Source: an uncultured Neomegalonema sp. (GTDB lineage: Bacteria > Pseudomonadota > Alphaproteobacteria > Rhodobacterales > Rhodobacteraceae). Taken from it: a stretch of 57,352 nucleotides of DNA. The notes beneath the pieces were generated by a model, which made no database searches, had not been told where the DNA came from, and was given only the letters and a program-made list of their open reading frames with translations. Numbering within the stretch: the first letter of the stretch is position 1; each line of letters opens with the position of its first letter. Made by a program: the position numbers and the translations under genes. Below are positions 43,292-51,523 of this stretch, piece by piece. The DNA lies in the NCBI GenBank assembly GCA_937928005.1, contig CALFVD010000030.1, positions 1-57,352 of the forward strand. The letters run 5' to 3'.

Positions 43292-44110
43292 TTAATCTAC
43301 GAATGCGCGTTCGACCACAAACTGCCCCGGATTGCTGTTCGATCCTTCGGTAAAGCCCGCCTCTTCCAAAATCTGCTTCACATCCTTCAACATCGCCATC
43401 GAGCCGCAGATCATGCCGCGATCCGTTTCTGGATTCAGTGGCGGTACGCCCAGTTCGTCAAAGATTTTCCTATTCTCGATCAATGTCGTAATTCGCCCCA
43501 TGCGTTCTGTTTTCTCGCGTGTGGTGCTGGCGTAATGTATAAGCTGTGTTTGCGCTTCCTCGCCCACCAGCGGGTCGTTTTTGGTTGTGGCAACTAATTC
43601 GCACCCGTAATCCAACTCGGCGGCATCGCGGCATGTATGGATCAAGATCACCTTGGAAAACCGTTCATAGGTCTCAGGGTCGCGGATAATCGATGCAAAC
43701 GGCGCGATCCCTGTACCCGTCGAAAACAGATACAGCCGCTCGCCCCCCAGCAACGCATCATGCACCAATGTTCCCACCGGCTTCTTGCGCATCAACACCG
43801 TATCGCCAGATTGTATCTTCTGCAAATGCTCGGTCAGCGGGCCGTCCTCGACCTTGATTGAGTAGAATTCCAATTCTTCGTCCCATGCGGGGCTGGCAAT
43901 GGAATAGGCGCGAAAGACGGGCCGCTCTGCATTGGGTAGCCCAATCATCACAAACTCGCCGGAGCGAAAGCGAAAGCTGGCGGGGCGTGTCATGCGGAAC
44001 TTGAACAATCGGTCGGTATAATGCTGCACCGACAACACCTTTTCGGCAAAGACACCGGACGGAATTGGAAATTCACTCGTTTCGCCCTGAACGGTCGCAG
44101 TATCGGTCAT
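43292..44110 (-). CDS. fpr: Ferredoxin-NADP+ reductase
   Basis: A 272-residue FAD enzyme that moves electrons between NADPH and ferredoxin or flavodoxin. The FAD site is PVFRAYSIASP near residue 64; the NADP site is LFSTGTGIAPFASIIRDP near 123; MICGSMAMLKDVKQIL lies near 240; and the C-terminus ends with FVVERAFVD, the aromatic-containing tail of bacterial-type Fpr. The start is the ATG at 44110 (MTDTATVQGE). Confidence 0.95.
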   Translation of the reverse strand: MTDTATVQGETSEFPIPSGVFAEKVLSVQHYTDRLFKFRMTRPASFRFRSGEFVMIGLPNAERPVFRAYSIASPAWDEELEFYSIKVEDGPLTEHLQKIQSGDTVLMRKKPVGTLVHDALLGGERLYLFSTGTGIAPFASIIRDPETYERFSKVILIHTCRDAAELDYGCELVATTKNDPLVGEEAQTQLIHYASTTREKTERMGRITTLIENRKIFDELGVPPLNPETDRGMICGSMAMLKDVKQILEEAGFTEGSNSNPGQFVVERAFVD

Positions 44111-44306
44111 CGGTATCCCCAGCATTGTCGCCTATGCCATTCATATCATTTGTGCAGCGGCGAACATCAAGCCACAATGCGCCGAGATCAATGCACCGGG
44201 AACGGCATTCTATGAACGGCCTCGCCCATGGGCCATGGTCTATCAATGGCTGACAATACGGGTCTATCCTGTTTGGTAATGGCGCAGAAAAGAACGGGGG
44301 AGGCAT

Positions 44307-46364
44307 ATGGCAGCGGTGCAGCAAGGCGGTTTTGTCGCCGGAATCGACGTGGGCGGCACCTTCACCGATCTTGTATTGCTGGAACCGCATAGCCGGGCTT
44401 TGCGTCTCGCTAAGGTGCCAACCACGCCTGAGAATCAGTCCTTCGGCGTCATGGCGGCGTTGGCGGCGGGACAGGCTGACCTTACCGCGCTTGACCTGAT
44501 CGTTCATGGAACGACCACGACCACCAATGCTGTGTTGGAGCGAAAGCTGGCCCGCACTGGCCTGATAACAACCCAAGGCTTCCGTGATGTGCTGGAACTG
44601 GGTCGCCGCACCCGGCCTGCTCCCTATGGCATGACGGGCACGTTCCGCCCTATCATTCCGCGTGACCTACGGCTTGAAGTCCCCGAACGTATGGATGCAA
44701 CCGGCACCGTCTTGACCCCGTTGGACGAGGATGCCCTACGCGCTGCACTGACAACCCTGCTTGCGGCAAAATGCGAATCGCTGGTGATCCATTTCCTTCA
44801 TTCCTATGCCAATCCGGCACACGAGCTGCGCGCCGCCGAAATCGCCCGCGAGGTCTGGCCCAATGCCAATGTCACGGCGGGGCATGAACTCCTCGCCGAA
44901 AGCCGCGAATTCGAGCGGGGCGTGACGGCGGCGGTCAATGCCTCGGTTCAGCCACTCCTGACCCGCTATGTTGATCGCCTACGCGGCGAATTGGAGCGCG
45001 GTGGCTATACCAACGACCTGCTGATCGTAAACGGTAATGGCGGCATGGTATCGTCGCGCTTCGTGGCGCGCGAGGCGGCAAAGACGGTGATGTCTGGCCC
45101 GGCCTCCGGCGTCATGGCGGCGGCCTATACCGGGCGGCGTGCGGGTGAACCGAACCTTATCACCTACGATATGGGCGGCACCTCGACCGATGTATCGCTG
45201 ATCCGCGATGCGACCCCGGCGGTCTCCTCTGAGATCGAGGTGGAATATGCGATGCCTATCCACCTACCGATGGTCGATGTGCGCACCGTGGGCGCGGGCG
45301 GTGGCTCGATCGCGCGGATAACCGATGCGGGTTTGCTGGAGGTTGGCCCTGAATCGGCGGGGGCCATGCCCGGCCCGATCTGCTACGGGCGCGGCGGTGA
45401 GGAGCCGACGATATCCGACGCCAACCTGTTGCTGGGCCGCCTTAACCCAGACACCTTATTCTCGGTCGATAACTCCATCTCGATGGAGCATGTCGCTGCC
45501 ATCTTTGAGGCGAAAATCGGCATCCCCCTTGGCCTCGACGCGCATGAGGCGGCGGCGGCGGTGATCCGTGTCGCAAACGCCCGCATGGCGGGGGCGACAC
45601 GGATGGTCTCGGTTTCGCTCGGCATTGACCCCCGCGACTTTGCGCTCTTTGCTTTTGGTGGTGCTGGCCCACTCCATGCCGTTGCTATCGCTAGGGAACT
45701 CGGCATTCCCCGCGTTTTGATCCCCGGACGACCCGGCATCACCAACGCATTGGGCTGCGTTGTCGCCGACCTGCGCCACGATTTCGTGCGCACCCTCAAT
45801 CAGCCTGTCGCGAGCGTAGATATGAGCGTCGTCCACACGATTCTCACCGATCAGCAGCGTGAGGGCCGCGCCCTGATCGACAAAGAAAGCGTCGAGACAG
45901 CCCGCATCGACACCATCCGCAGCGCCGATATGCAGTTCGTCGGCCAGACCCATCTATTGCGCGTGCCTTTGCCCGACGGCGATTTTGACCACGACACCCT
46001 GCAAGCCGCCTTCGAGCGGGTTTATTTTGACCGCTTCCGCGTGCGTCTACCCGAAATCCGCGCCAACCTCGTAAACCTCAATACCTCCGTCATCGGCGTG
46101 CGCCCAGAGATCGACCTCGCTATCCTGATCGATTCCGATGCCCGCGCTGCCACGCTGGATGAAGCCCGTACTGGCACCCGCCGCGTTCATTTCGATACTG
46201 GCTGGCACGAAACGCCGATCTATCGCCGTGATCACCTGCCCGCTGCTGCTGCCTTCACCGGTCCTGCTGTGGTTGAACAGATGGACACCACCATCATCAT
46301 CGAACCCGGCGACCACGTCAGTCAAGATCGCGACGGCAATCTGATCGTGGAGGTGGCATCGTGA
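44307..46364 (+). CDS. hyuA: ATP-dependent hydantoinase, subunit A (HyuA family)
   Basis: A 685-residue protein of the hydantoinase A/5-oxoprolinase family. The ATPase fold starts with VAGIDVGGTFTDLVLLEP near residue 9 and continues with HGTTTTTNAVLERK near 65, NGNGGMVSSRF, YDMGGTSTDVSLI near 288 and FGGAGPLHAVAIARELGIPR near 447. Such proteins with HyuB hydrolyse N-methylhydantoin, 5-oxoproline or related rings with ATP, or carboxylate ketones. The start is preceded by GGGGGAGG. With creatinase and sarcosine oxidase in the same window, N-methylhydantoin is an attractive substrate, but that is inferred. hyuB follows after 91 bp. Confidence 0.92.
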   Translation: MAAVQQGGFVAGIDVGGTFTDLVLLEPHSRALRLAKVPTTPENQSFGVMAALAAGQADLTALDLIVHGTTTTTNAVLERKLARTGLITTQGFRDVLELGRRTRPAPYGMTGTFRPIIPRDLRLEVPERMDATGTVLTPLDEDALRAALTTLLAAKCESLVIHFLHSYANPAHELRAAEIAREVWPNANVTAGHELLAESREFERGVTAAVNASVQPLLTRYVDRLRGELERGGYTNDLLIVNGNGGMVSSRFVAREAAKTVMSGPASGVMAAAYTGRRAGEPNLITYDMGGTSTDVSLIRDATPAVSSEIEVEYAMPIHLPMVDVRTVGAGGGSIARITDAGLLEVGPESAGAMPGPICYGRGGEEPTISDANLLLGRLNPDTLFSVDNSISMEHVAAIFEAKIGIPLGLDAHEAAAAVIRVANARMAGATRMVSVSLGIDPRDFALFAFGGAGPLHAVAIARELGIPRVLIPGRPGITNALGCVVADLRHDFVRTLNQPVASVDMSVVHTILTDQQREGRALIDKESVETARIDTIRSADMQFVGQTHLLRVPLPDGDFDHDTLQAAFERVYFDRFRVRLPEIRANLVNLNTSVIGVRPEIDLAILIDSDARAATLDEARTGTRRVHFDTGWHETPIYRRDHLPAAAAFTGPAVVEQMDTTIIIEPGDHVSQDRDGNLIVEVAS

Positions 46365-46455
46365 TTACCTTGTTCGGCAAGTACCCTTTCCCCCTTGGGC
46401 GAAAGGCCGAAAGATGCCACGTTCCGCACACGACATATCCGAAGCGAGCAGCTTG

Positions 46456-48189
46456 ATGATCGACCCTATCACCCTCTCTGTTATCGGCGCGGGTCTGCAA
46501 CAGGTCTGCGACGAGATGGACCTAACCTTTAGCCGCGCCGCCTTCTCGCCGGTGATTGCCGAGGCGAATGACCGTTCTGATGGCATCTATGCCGCCGATG
46601 ATGGCTCGTTGATTGCGCAGGGGGCAGGGGGGTTGCCGGTCTTCGTCGGCACCATGCAATTCTCGACCCGAACTTTGATCGAACGCATCGCGTCGGGCGA
46701 GACTGCCGCGCCGGAACCCGAAGACATTTATATTGTCAATGACCCGTATATGGGCGGCACACATCTGATGGACGTGCGCTTTGCCAAGCCAGTCTATCGT
46801 AATGGCGAGATATTTTGTTGGTTGTCCAATACCGGTCATTGGCCCGATATCGGCGGCTCCGTTCCCGGTGGTTTTTCGGCCAGTGCCACGGCGGTCGAAC
46901 AGGAGGGGTTGCGCCTGCCACCCGTTAAACTGTTCAAGCGGGGACAGATGGATCGCGAAATCTACGCCATCATCTGCTCGAATATCCGCGTGGCTGAACA
47001 GCGGATTGGCGATGTCGAAGCCCAAGCCAGCGCCCTGCGCGTGGGCGAAGAACGCCTCGGCCAACTTCTCGACCGCTATGGCGATGACACCGTGCGCGCG
47101 GCCATCGCCGAGTTGCGTAAGCGTGCGGCCCAACAGATGCGCGCCCGTATTGCCGAAATCCCGGACGGCACCTACCGTTCACAGGCCATCGTGGATAGTG
47201 ACGGCGTGGTTAACGAGCCGCTAGTGATAAACTTGGCGGTTACGAAAAAAAGCACCGTCACCCCGGGAACTCCGCAAGAGTTATCCGGGGTCTCGACGGG
47301 TAGCGTGTCGTGCAGCGAGGCCCAGACGCAAGACCGGGGGTGCGAGCTGACGTTCGACTTTGCAGGCTCCAGCCCACCCTGCCAAGGGCCGATGAATTCG
47401 GTCCTCGCCACCACACTCTCCTCGGTCTACCTCGCCATGCGCCACATCTTTCCCGATGTACCCATGAGTGCGGGGGCGTTCGAGCCGCTGAATGTCATCA
47501 CACCGGAGGGCACATTCCTTGACGCCCACTATCCCCGTCCTGTGTCGGGCTGCGCGGCGGAGGTTAGCCAACGTATCGCCGAAGCTGTCTTCGCGGCTCT
47601 CGTTCAGCCTTTACCCGACAAGGTAACGGCTGCTCCGGCGGGCACTTCCGGCAATTTAGGTCTGGGCGGCTATGACCCCGCGCGTGGGCGCAGCTATGTC
47701 ATGTATCAGCTATCCGGCGGCGGCTATGGCGGCAACGCGGACCATGACGGTCTGTCCAACGGTTGTTCCACCATCGGTATCTCGAAAGCCCCGCCCGTTG
47801 AGATCATGGAACAACAATTCCCCGTTCTCTACCGTCGCTACGCCCTACGCGAAGGGTCTGGCGGCGCAGGCCAGCATCGCGGCGGCTTTGGCCTACATTA
47901 TGAGCTGGAATTACGCCGGGGCGAGGCTCGCGCTTCCTTTGTGATGGATCATGGGCGTACGGGTCCGCAAGGCGCATTGGGCGGCGAAGACGGCGCACCG
48001 AATGAGGTGACGGTATGGCGCGATGGAACCCCCTATACTCCCGAACACCTGTCGAAAGAGCAGGACATTCCCCTGAAAGCTGGCGACCGCGTCGAGGTAA
48101 AGACACCCGGTGGTGGTGGTTACGGTGATCCTGAAAGGCGTGATCCGGCGGCGGTTAAAGAAGATACTCGCCTCGGTTACTACCGCTGA
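46456..48189 (+). CDS. hyuB: ATP-dependent hydantoinase, subunit B (HyuB family), with 28-codon insertion
   Basis: About 577 residues, hydantoinase B/oxoprolinase family. Motifs include PITLSVIGAGLQQVCDEMD, GTMQFSTRTLIER, NDPYMGGTHLMDVRF near residue 95, GPMNSVLATTLSSVYLAMRH and KAGDRVEVKTPGGGGYGDP at the end. Near residues 268-296, between NLAVTKKSTV and ELTFDFAGSSPP, lies TPGTPQELSGVSTGSVS and further residues that relatives do not have as far as I recall. The DNA there is an 84-bp palindromic block. The start at 46456 (MIDPITL) fits the family; an upstream ATG at 46414 would add 14 residues. It converges on xerD with a 10-bp overlap. Confidence 0.9.
   Translation: MIDPITLSVIGAGLQQVCDEMDLTFSRAAFSPVIAEANDRSDGIYAADDGSLIAQGAGGLPVFVGTMQFSTRTLIERIASGETAAPEPEDIYIVNDPYMGGTHLMDVRFAKPVYRNGEIFCWLSNTGHWPDIGGSVPGGFSASATAVEQEGLRLPPVKLFKRGQMDREIYAIICSNIRVAEQRIGDVEAQASALRVGEERLGQLLDRYGDDTVRAAIAELRKRAAQQMRARIAEIPDGTYRSQAIVDSDGVVNEPLVINLAVTKKSTVTPGTPQELSGVSTGSVSCSEAQTQDRGCELTFDFAGSSPPCQGPMNSVLATTLSSVYLAMRHIFPDVPMSAGAFEPLNVITPEGTFLDAHYPRPVSGCAAEVSQRIAEAVFAALVQPLPDKVTAAPAGTSGNLGLGGYDPARGRSYVMYQLSGGGYGGNADHDGLSNGCSTIGISKAPPVEIMEQQFPVLYRRYALREGSGGAGQHRGGFGLHYELELRRGEARASFVMDHGRTGPQGALGGEDGAPNEVTVWRDGTPYTPEHLSKEQDIPLKAGDRVEVKTPGGGGYGDPERRDPAAVKEDTRLGYYR
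47259..47342. repeat. 84-bp palindromic in-frame insertion inside hyuB
   Basis: Bracketed by CACCCCGG (47259-47266) and CCGGGGGTG (47334-47342), near-perfect inverted repeats. Inside is a first hairpin, CCCCGG-G-AACT, loop CCGCAAG, AGTT-AT-CCGGGG (47261-47290), and a second imperfect one with GGGTCTCG and CGAGGCCC around a small CGAC/GTCG stem. The length is 28 codons, so the reading frame is kept. It adds residues absent from relatives I can recall. No second copy was seen in this window. Confidence 0.6.
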
Positions 48190-49076
48190 TTTTTCTTCGC
48201 TAACGGATGTTTTTCAAACACCAGATCGGCAAGATCGTCATCAACGACATGCGTGTAAATTTCGGTCGTTGCGATATCCGAATGGCCCAACAATGTCTGA
48301 ATCACCCGCAGATCGGCACCATTAGCCAGCAGATGCGTGGCGAAGGCGTGGCGCAGTGTGTGGGGCGAGATCATCGTTGCATCCAGTCCGGCATCTACCG
48401 CAATCGCGCGTAAAACCTGAAAAAACCGTGTCCGCGTCAGGTGTCCCAACTTTCCACGCGAAGGGAACAGGTAGGGCGAGTCTTTCATCTTCGGGTCGGC
48501 ATCGCGCACTGTCAGCCATGCGGCAATCGCCTCGTGCGCCCGATCAGACAAGGGCACAAGCCGGTCCTTGCCGCCCTTACCCCTCACAGGGATCATCGGC
48601 GGTAGGCGTCGTACCTGTGCGACCGGCAGGCTGACGAGTTCAGAGGTGCGCAAACCCGACGCATAGAGCATCTCGATCAGGCATGTATTGCGTAGCACTT
48701 TCGCGCCGCTGCCTGTCCGCGCCGTGCGTAGCAGGGCAGAAATATCCTCGACGGACAGCGTGCGGGGCAAAGCGCGGGCCTTGCGTGGCCCTTTCACCGG
48801 CGCGGCGGGGTCATTATCGCGTAGCCCTTCGGCAAACAGAAACGCATGGAATTGCCGGATCGCCGATAATCGCCGTGCGCGGGTCGATGGTGCGAAACCA
48901 GCGGCATCCAGCCCGGCAATATAATCCTCGATATCTGCGCGGGTCGCCGTCAGCGCCGATGCCGCCTGCTCGTAATCGGCTAGATCACGGCGATAGGCGT
49001 CGAGCGTATTCAGCGCCGCTCCCCGTTCGGCGGCAAGGTGATTCAGAAAAGAACCAACCGGATCAATCAACGCCAC
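48180..49076 (-). CDS. xerD: Tyrosine recombinase XerD
   Basis: A 298-residue recombinase that resolves chromosome dimers at dif with XerC and FtsK. The N-terminal SAM-like DNA-binding domain has FLNHLAAERGAALNTLDAYR. Catalytic residues are the Arg in LYASGLRTSELV near residue 148, Lys in RGKGGKDRLVPL, the HTLRHAFATHLL pair near 243, the His in LGHSDIATTEIYTHV and its Tyr near 278. The start is GTG at 49076, overlapping the previous gene's end by 10 bp. It lies near aroK-aroB, as often in alphaproteobacteria. Confidence 0.95.
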   Translation of the reverse strand: MALIDPVGSFLNHLAAERGAALNTLDAYRRDLADYEQAASALTATRADIEDYIAGLDAAGFAPSTRARRLSAIRQFHAFLFAEGLRDNDPAAPVKGPRKARALPRTLSVEDISALLRTARTGSGAKVLRNTCLIEMLYASGLRTSELVSLPVAQVRRLPPMIPVRGKGGKDRLVPLSDRAHEAIAAWLTVRDADPKMKDSPYLFPSRGKLGHLTRTRFFQVLRAIAVDAGLDATMISPHTLRHAFATHLLANGADLRVIQTLLGHSDIATTEIYTHVVDDDLADLVFEKHPLAKKNQR

Positions 49077-50704
49077 CGTTCCGTTAGCATCGTTTCGATG
49101 GCGATTGCGCGGGCATCATCGCCCAGACCGATGGCCCGCAGTGCGCGGATCAGCGTGTCGAGCGTGCGTGCGGTGGATGGATTTTCCGCTCCTATAGCTC
49201 CAGCGGCGGCTAACACCGTCTCGGCAACTTTTCCGTCCTGCGCGGTTTTCAGATACCCTTCAACCGGTAGGTTGGGCCGTAGCGCGATATCAAACCCGGC
49301 CAGCGCCGCCAGTGCCCGACGTGCATGTTCATCGCCGCCCCGCGTGCGTTCGCGCAGGGCATTGCCCCACTCACGCTGCCACGTTCCGGGCCAGTTCGCA
49401 TCGGCAATCGCCATAACGGCGGCCACATCGGCTTCCTCGGCGGGGCTTTTCGGTCCTTGTACATCCGACCATGCCCGCGCTTGGCGCACATATCCGCCCA
49501 GCAGCATCGCGTCGCGGATTGCATAGGCGACCGTGCCCATACCGGCGGCGGAACTGGTTGGCAGGCGCGATGCGGCAGGGGCAAACACGCGCCCGCGCTG
49601 TGCAAAACCGCCCGCGCCGCTTTTGCGCGCAACAGCGATTAGCGCGTCGCCAATGGCTTTGGCATTAGGCGATTTGGCGGTATCGCGCACCGTTTTGGCC
49701 AGTATACCCGTCGTTCCATCCACATCATCGGCCAGCGAGATATAAAGCTCCCGCAGCGTATCCGTCTCAATGGCCCCGACGGCCTCTAGCCGTTCGGCGG
49801 CGATTAGCGCGCCTTTCGAGCCGGTGCTTTCCAACGCAAACAGGCCCGCAATCATCGGTAAAGGTGCGCTTTGTACAAAAGGCTGGTTCGCGCGGCCAAG
49901 ACTGCGCAACATTGCAATGCGCAGGGGCGTCAGCAGGCTGGCATGGGGAACCGGCACATAATCAATCAGCGTTTCATCGACCATCGCCTCAAGCAATGGC
50001 GCATCAATCGTATCGACCGAGCCAAGCTCGACCATCGCGCTGATTGCGGTCCCCGCCAGCGGGTCGCCGGTCTGGGCGAGGCAATAGGCACGCAGGGTCG
50101 ACCAGAACCCGTCCTCATCCGGCCCAAGCGGCACGGCGGGGTCGAGAATATCGCGCTCGCACAATACTTCATCGCGCCCGACGATCAGCGCGGCCTCTGC
50201 GCGCGTCCGGCTCAGGGCAGGGTCTATATCCTTACCCGCTGCCCCCACGAGGCTCGACGCTTCCTCCGCTGCCCCAAATCGGACGAGCGCTTGGGCGCGC
50301 GCAGCCAGTAGACCATTGGCATCCTCTGGCGGCGTCGCCCCGGCGATCAATGCGCGGCGGACCAGCCGGTTTACCGTATATAGCGTCGTCGGCTTCGCAT
50401 CCGATACCAGCGCAACCGCCCGTGTGCCGCTGGTTCCGCGCCACATGTCCTCAGACAGACCAAGTGCGCCCGCCCCCTGCAATCCAGCGGCCTCCACTGA
50501 GGGCGCGTCGAGGCTGGTCGAGCCAATCCCTTCGTCGAAACTTCGATCATCGCGGATTGCCCCCGGATCGACCGTTACCGGCTCGTCAGACGATTGCACG
50601 GCGCTGGGCAGGCCAAGCACCACCTCCTGCGCGGCAACCGGAAATGTGACAGCCGCCACGAACGCGGCGGGAAGGAATCGGCTAATCGCCTTTGAACAAA
50701 ACAT
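49067..50704 (-). CDS. Large exported Ala-rich protein of unknown function
   Basis: A 545-residue protein with a signal peptide (SRFLPAAFVAAVTFPVAAQE). The rest is alanine- and leucine-rich and looks like a chain of helix pairs, for example LLAARAQALVRFGAAEEASS, RTRAEAALIVGRDEVLC and RTLDTLIRALRAIGLGDDAR, suggesting a TPR-like or alpha-solenoid scaffold. No enzyme motif seen. The start is taken as ATG at 50704, which overlaps the end of the small membrane gene; an earlier in-frame start at 50761 lies inside that gene. Between xerD and aroK this position is often held by a similar exported protein in related bacteria, as far as I recall. Confidence 0.7.
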   Translation of the reverse strand: MFCSKAISRFLPAAFVAAVTFPVAAQEVVLGLPSAVQSSDEPVTVDPGAIRDDRSFDEGIGSTSLDAPSVEAAGLQGAGALGLSEDMWRGTSGTRAVALVSDAKPTTLYTVNRLVRRALIAGATPPEDANGLLAARAQALVRFGAAEEASSLVGAAGKDIDPALSRTRAEAALIVGRDEVLCERDILDPAVPLGPDEDGFWSTLRAYCLAQTGDPLAGTAISAMVELGSVDTIDAPLLEAMVDETLIDYVPVPHASLLTPLRIAMLRSLGRANQPFVQSAPLPMIAGLFALESTGSKGALIAAERLEAVGAIETDTLRELYISLADDVDGTTGILAKTVRDTAKSPNAKAIGDALIAVARKSGAGGFAQRGRVFAPAASRLPTSSAAGMGTVAYAIRDAMLLGGYVRQARAWSDVQGPKSPAEEADVAAVMAIADANWPGTWQREWGNALRERTRGGDEHARRALAALAGFDIALRPNLPVEGYLKTAQDGKVAETVLAAAGAIGAENPSTARTLDTLIRALRAIGLGDDARAIAIETMLTERWR

Positions 50705-50828
50705 CCTGCGGAACCTCATGCACAATCTCGCGTAGCGGGGACGGAATATCCGCAATGGCAACGTAAGCGGCGGCCACCAGCAGAGCCAGCAGCACGAGCA
50801 TCAACAGAAACCTGAAGAAGCGACCCAC
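50682..50828 (-). CDS. Small single-span membrane protein (48 aa)
   Basis: Begins GTG (50828) after AAAGGGGAATGCA and reads MGRFFRFLLMLVLLALLVAA, then AYVAIADIPSPLREIVHEVP and QDVLFKGD to a TAG at 50682. One N-terminal membrane helix and a short soluble tail. Small proteins with a similar opening are common beside xerD/aroK in alphaproteobacteria, as far as I recall. It overlaps the start of the exported protein gene by 23 bp, suggesting coupled translation. Function unknown. Confidence 0.65.
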   Translation of the reverse strand: MGRFFRFLLMLVLLALLVAAAYVAIADIPSPLREIVHEVPQDVLFKGD

Positions 50829-50918
50829 TGCATTCCCCTTTCCATGCGACCCGGCGCGGCATATAGCTTCCGGCGGGCACGGCTAATATGTCGTTAGCCA
50901 TTTTATATTTGGTAACTG

Positions 50919-50940
50919 CGCGGTTTCACACCGCGTTTTT
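50919..50940 (+). terminator. Terminator-like hairpin in the aroK leader
   Basis: CGCGGT (50919-50924), loop TTCAC, ACCGCG (50930-50935), followed by TTTTT (50936-50940): a textbook intrinsic terminator on the plus strand. It lies only 20 bp before the aroK ATG and no plus-strand gene ends upstream, since the genes there are on the minus strand. It may act as an attenuator for aroK-aroB or stop stray transcription. On the minus strand the hairpin lacks a T-run. Confidence 0.6.
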
Positions 50941-50959
50941 AGTGTGTTGACGGGAAAAT

Positions 50960-51523
50960 ATGGCGAAAGAGAAGCCTCTTGTGGATCGATCCCCTGTTTT
51001 GACCCGCCATGTGGTGCTTGTGGGCCTCATGGGCGCGGGCAAAAGCGCCATCGGGCGGCGAGTCGCAGCGCGCATCGGTGCGCGCTTTCGTGATGCGGAT
51101 ACTGAGATCGAAAAAGCCGCCGGGATGACGATTCCCGATATTTTTGCCGTGCATGGTGAGGAAGAATTCCGCACGGGTGAGCGCCGGGTTATTGCGCGCC
51201 TGCTAGATGGGCAGCCGATGGTGTTGGCCACGGGGGGCGGCGCCTATATGGATAATGAAACCCGTGCCTTGCTCAAGGAGGGCGCGACGACGATATGGAT
51301 GCATGCTGAACTCGATGTGCTCGTCAAACGCTGTGCCAAGCGCGGGAATCGCCCGCTTCTGAAAAACGGCAATCCGCGCGAGATTCTCGCGGGGCTGATC
51401 GGTAGCCGCTATCCCGTTTATGCCGAGGCCGATATCACTATCGACAGCCGCGATGAGCCGCATGAAATCGCCGTCAATGCCATCGTTAATGCCTTGATCG
51501 AACGGGGGGATATGGTCAGATGA
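50960..51523 (+). CDS. aroK: Shikimate kinase
   Basis: A 187-residue enzyme that phosphorylates shikimate in the aromatic amino-acid pathway. Walker A is GLMGAGKSAIGRRVAARIG near residue 22; the shikimate site includes RFRDADTEIEKAAGMTIPDI and ATGGGAYMDNETRALL near 92; the lid Arg is in RCAKRGNRPLL near 127. The ATG at 50960 has only a weak ribosome site, and a terminator-like hairpin lies close upstream. aroB starts within its stop codon (ATGA). Confidence 0.97.
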   Translation: MAKEKPLVDRSPVLTRHVVLVGLMGAGKSAIGRRVAARIGARFRDADTEIEKAAGMTIPDIFAVHGEEEFRTGERRVIARLLDGQPMVLATGGGAYMDNETRALLKEGATTIWMHAELDVLVKRCAKRGNRPLLKNGNPREILAGLIGSRYPVYAEADITIDSRDEPHEIAVNAIVNALIERGDMVR

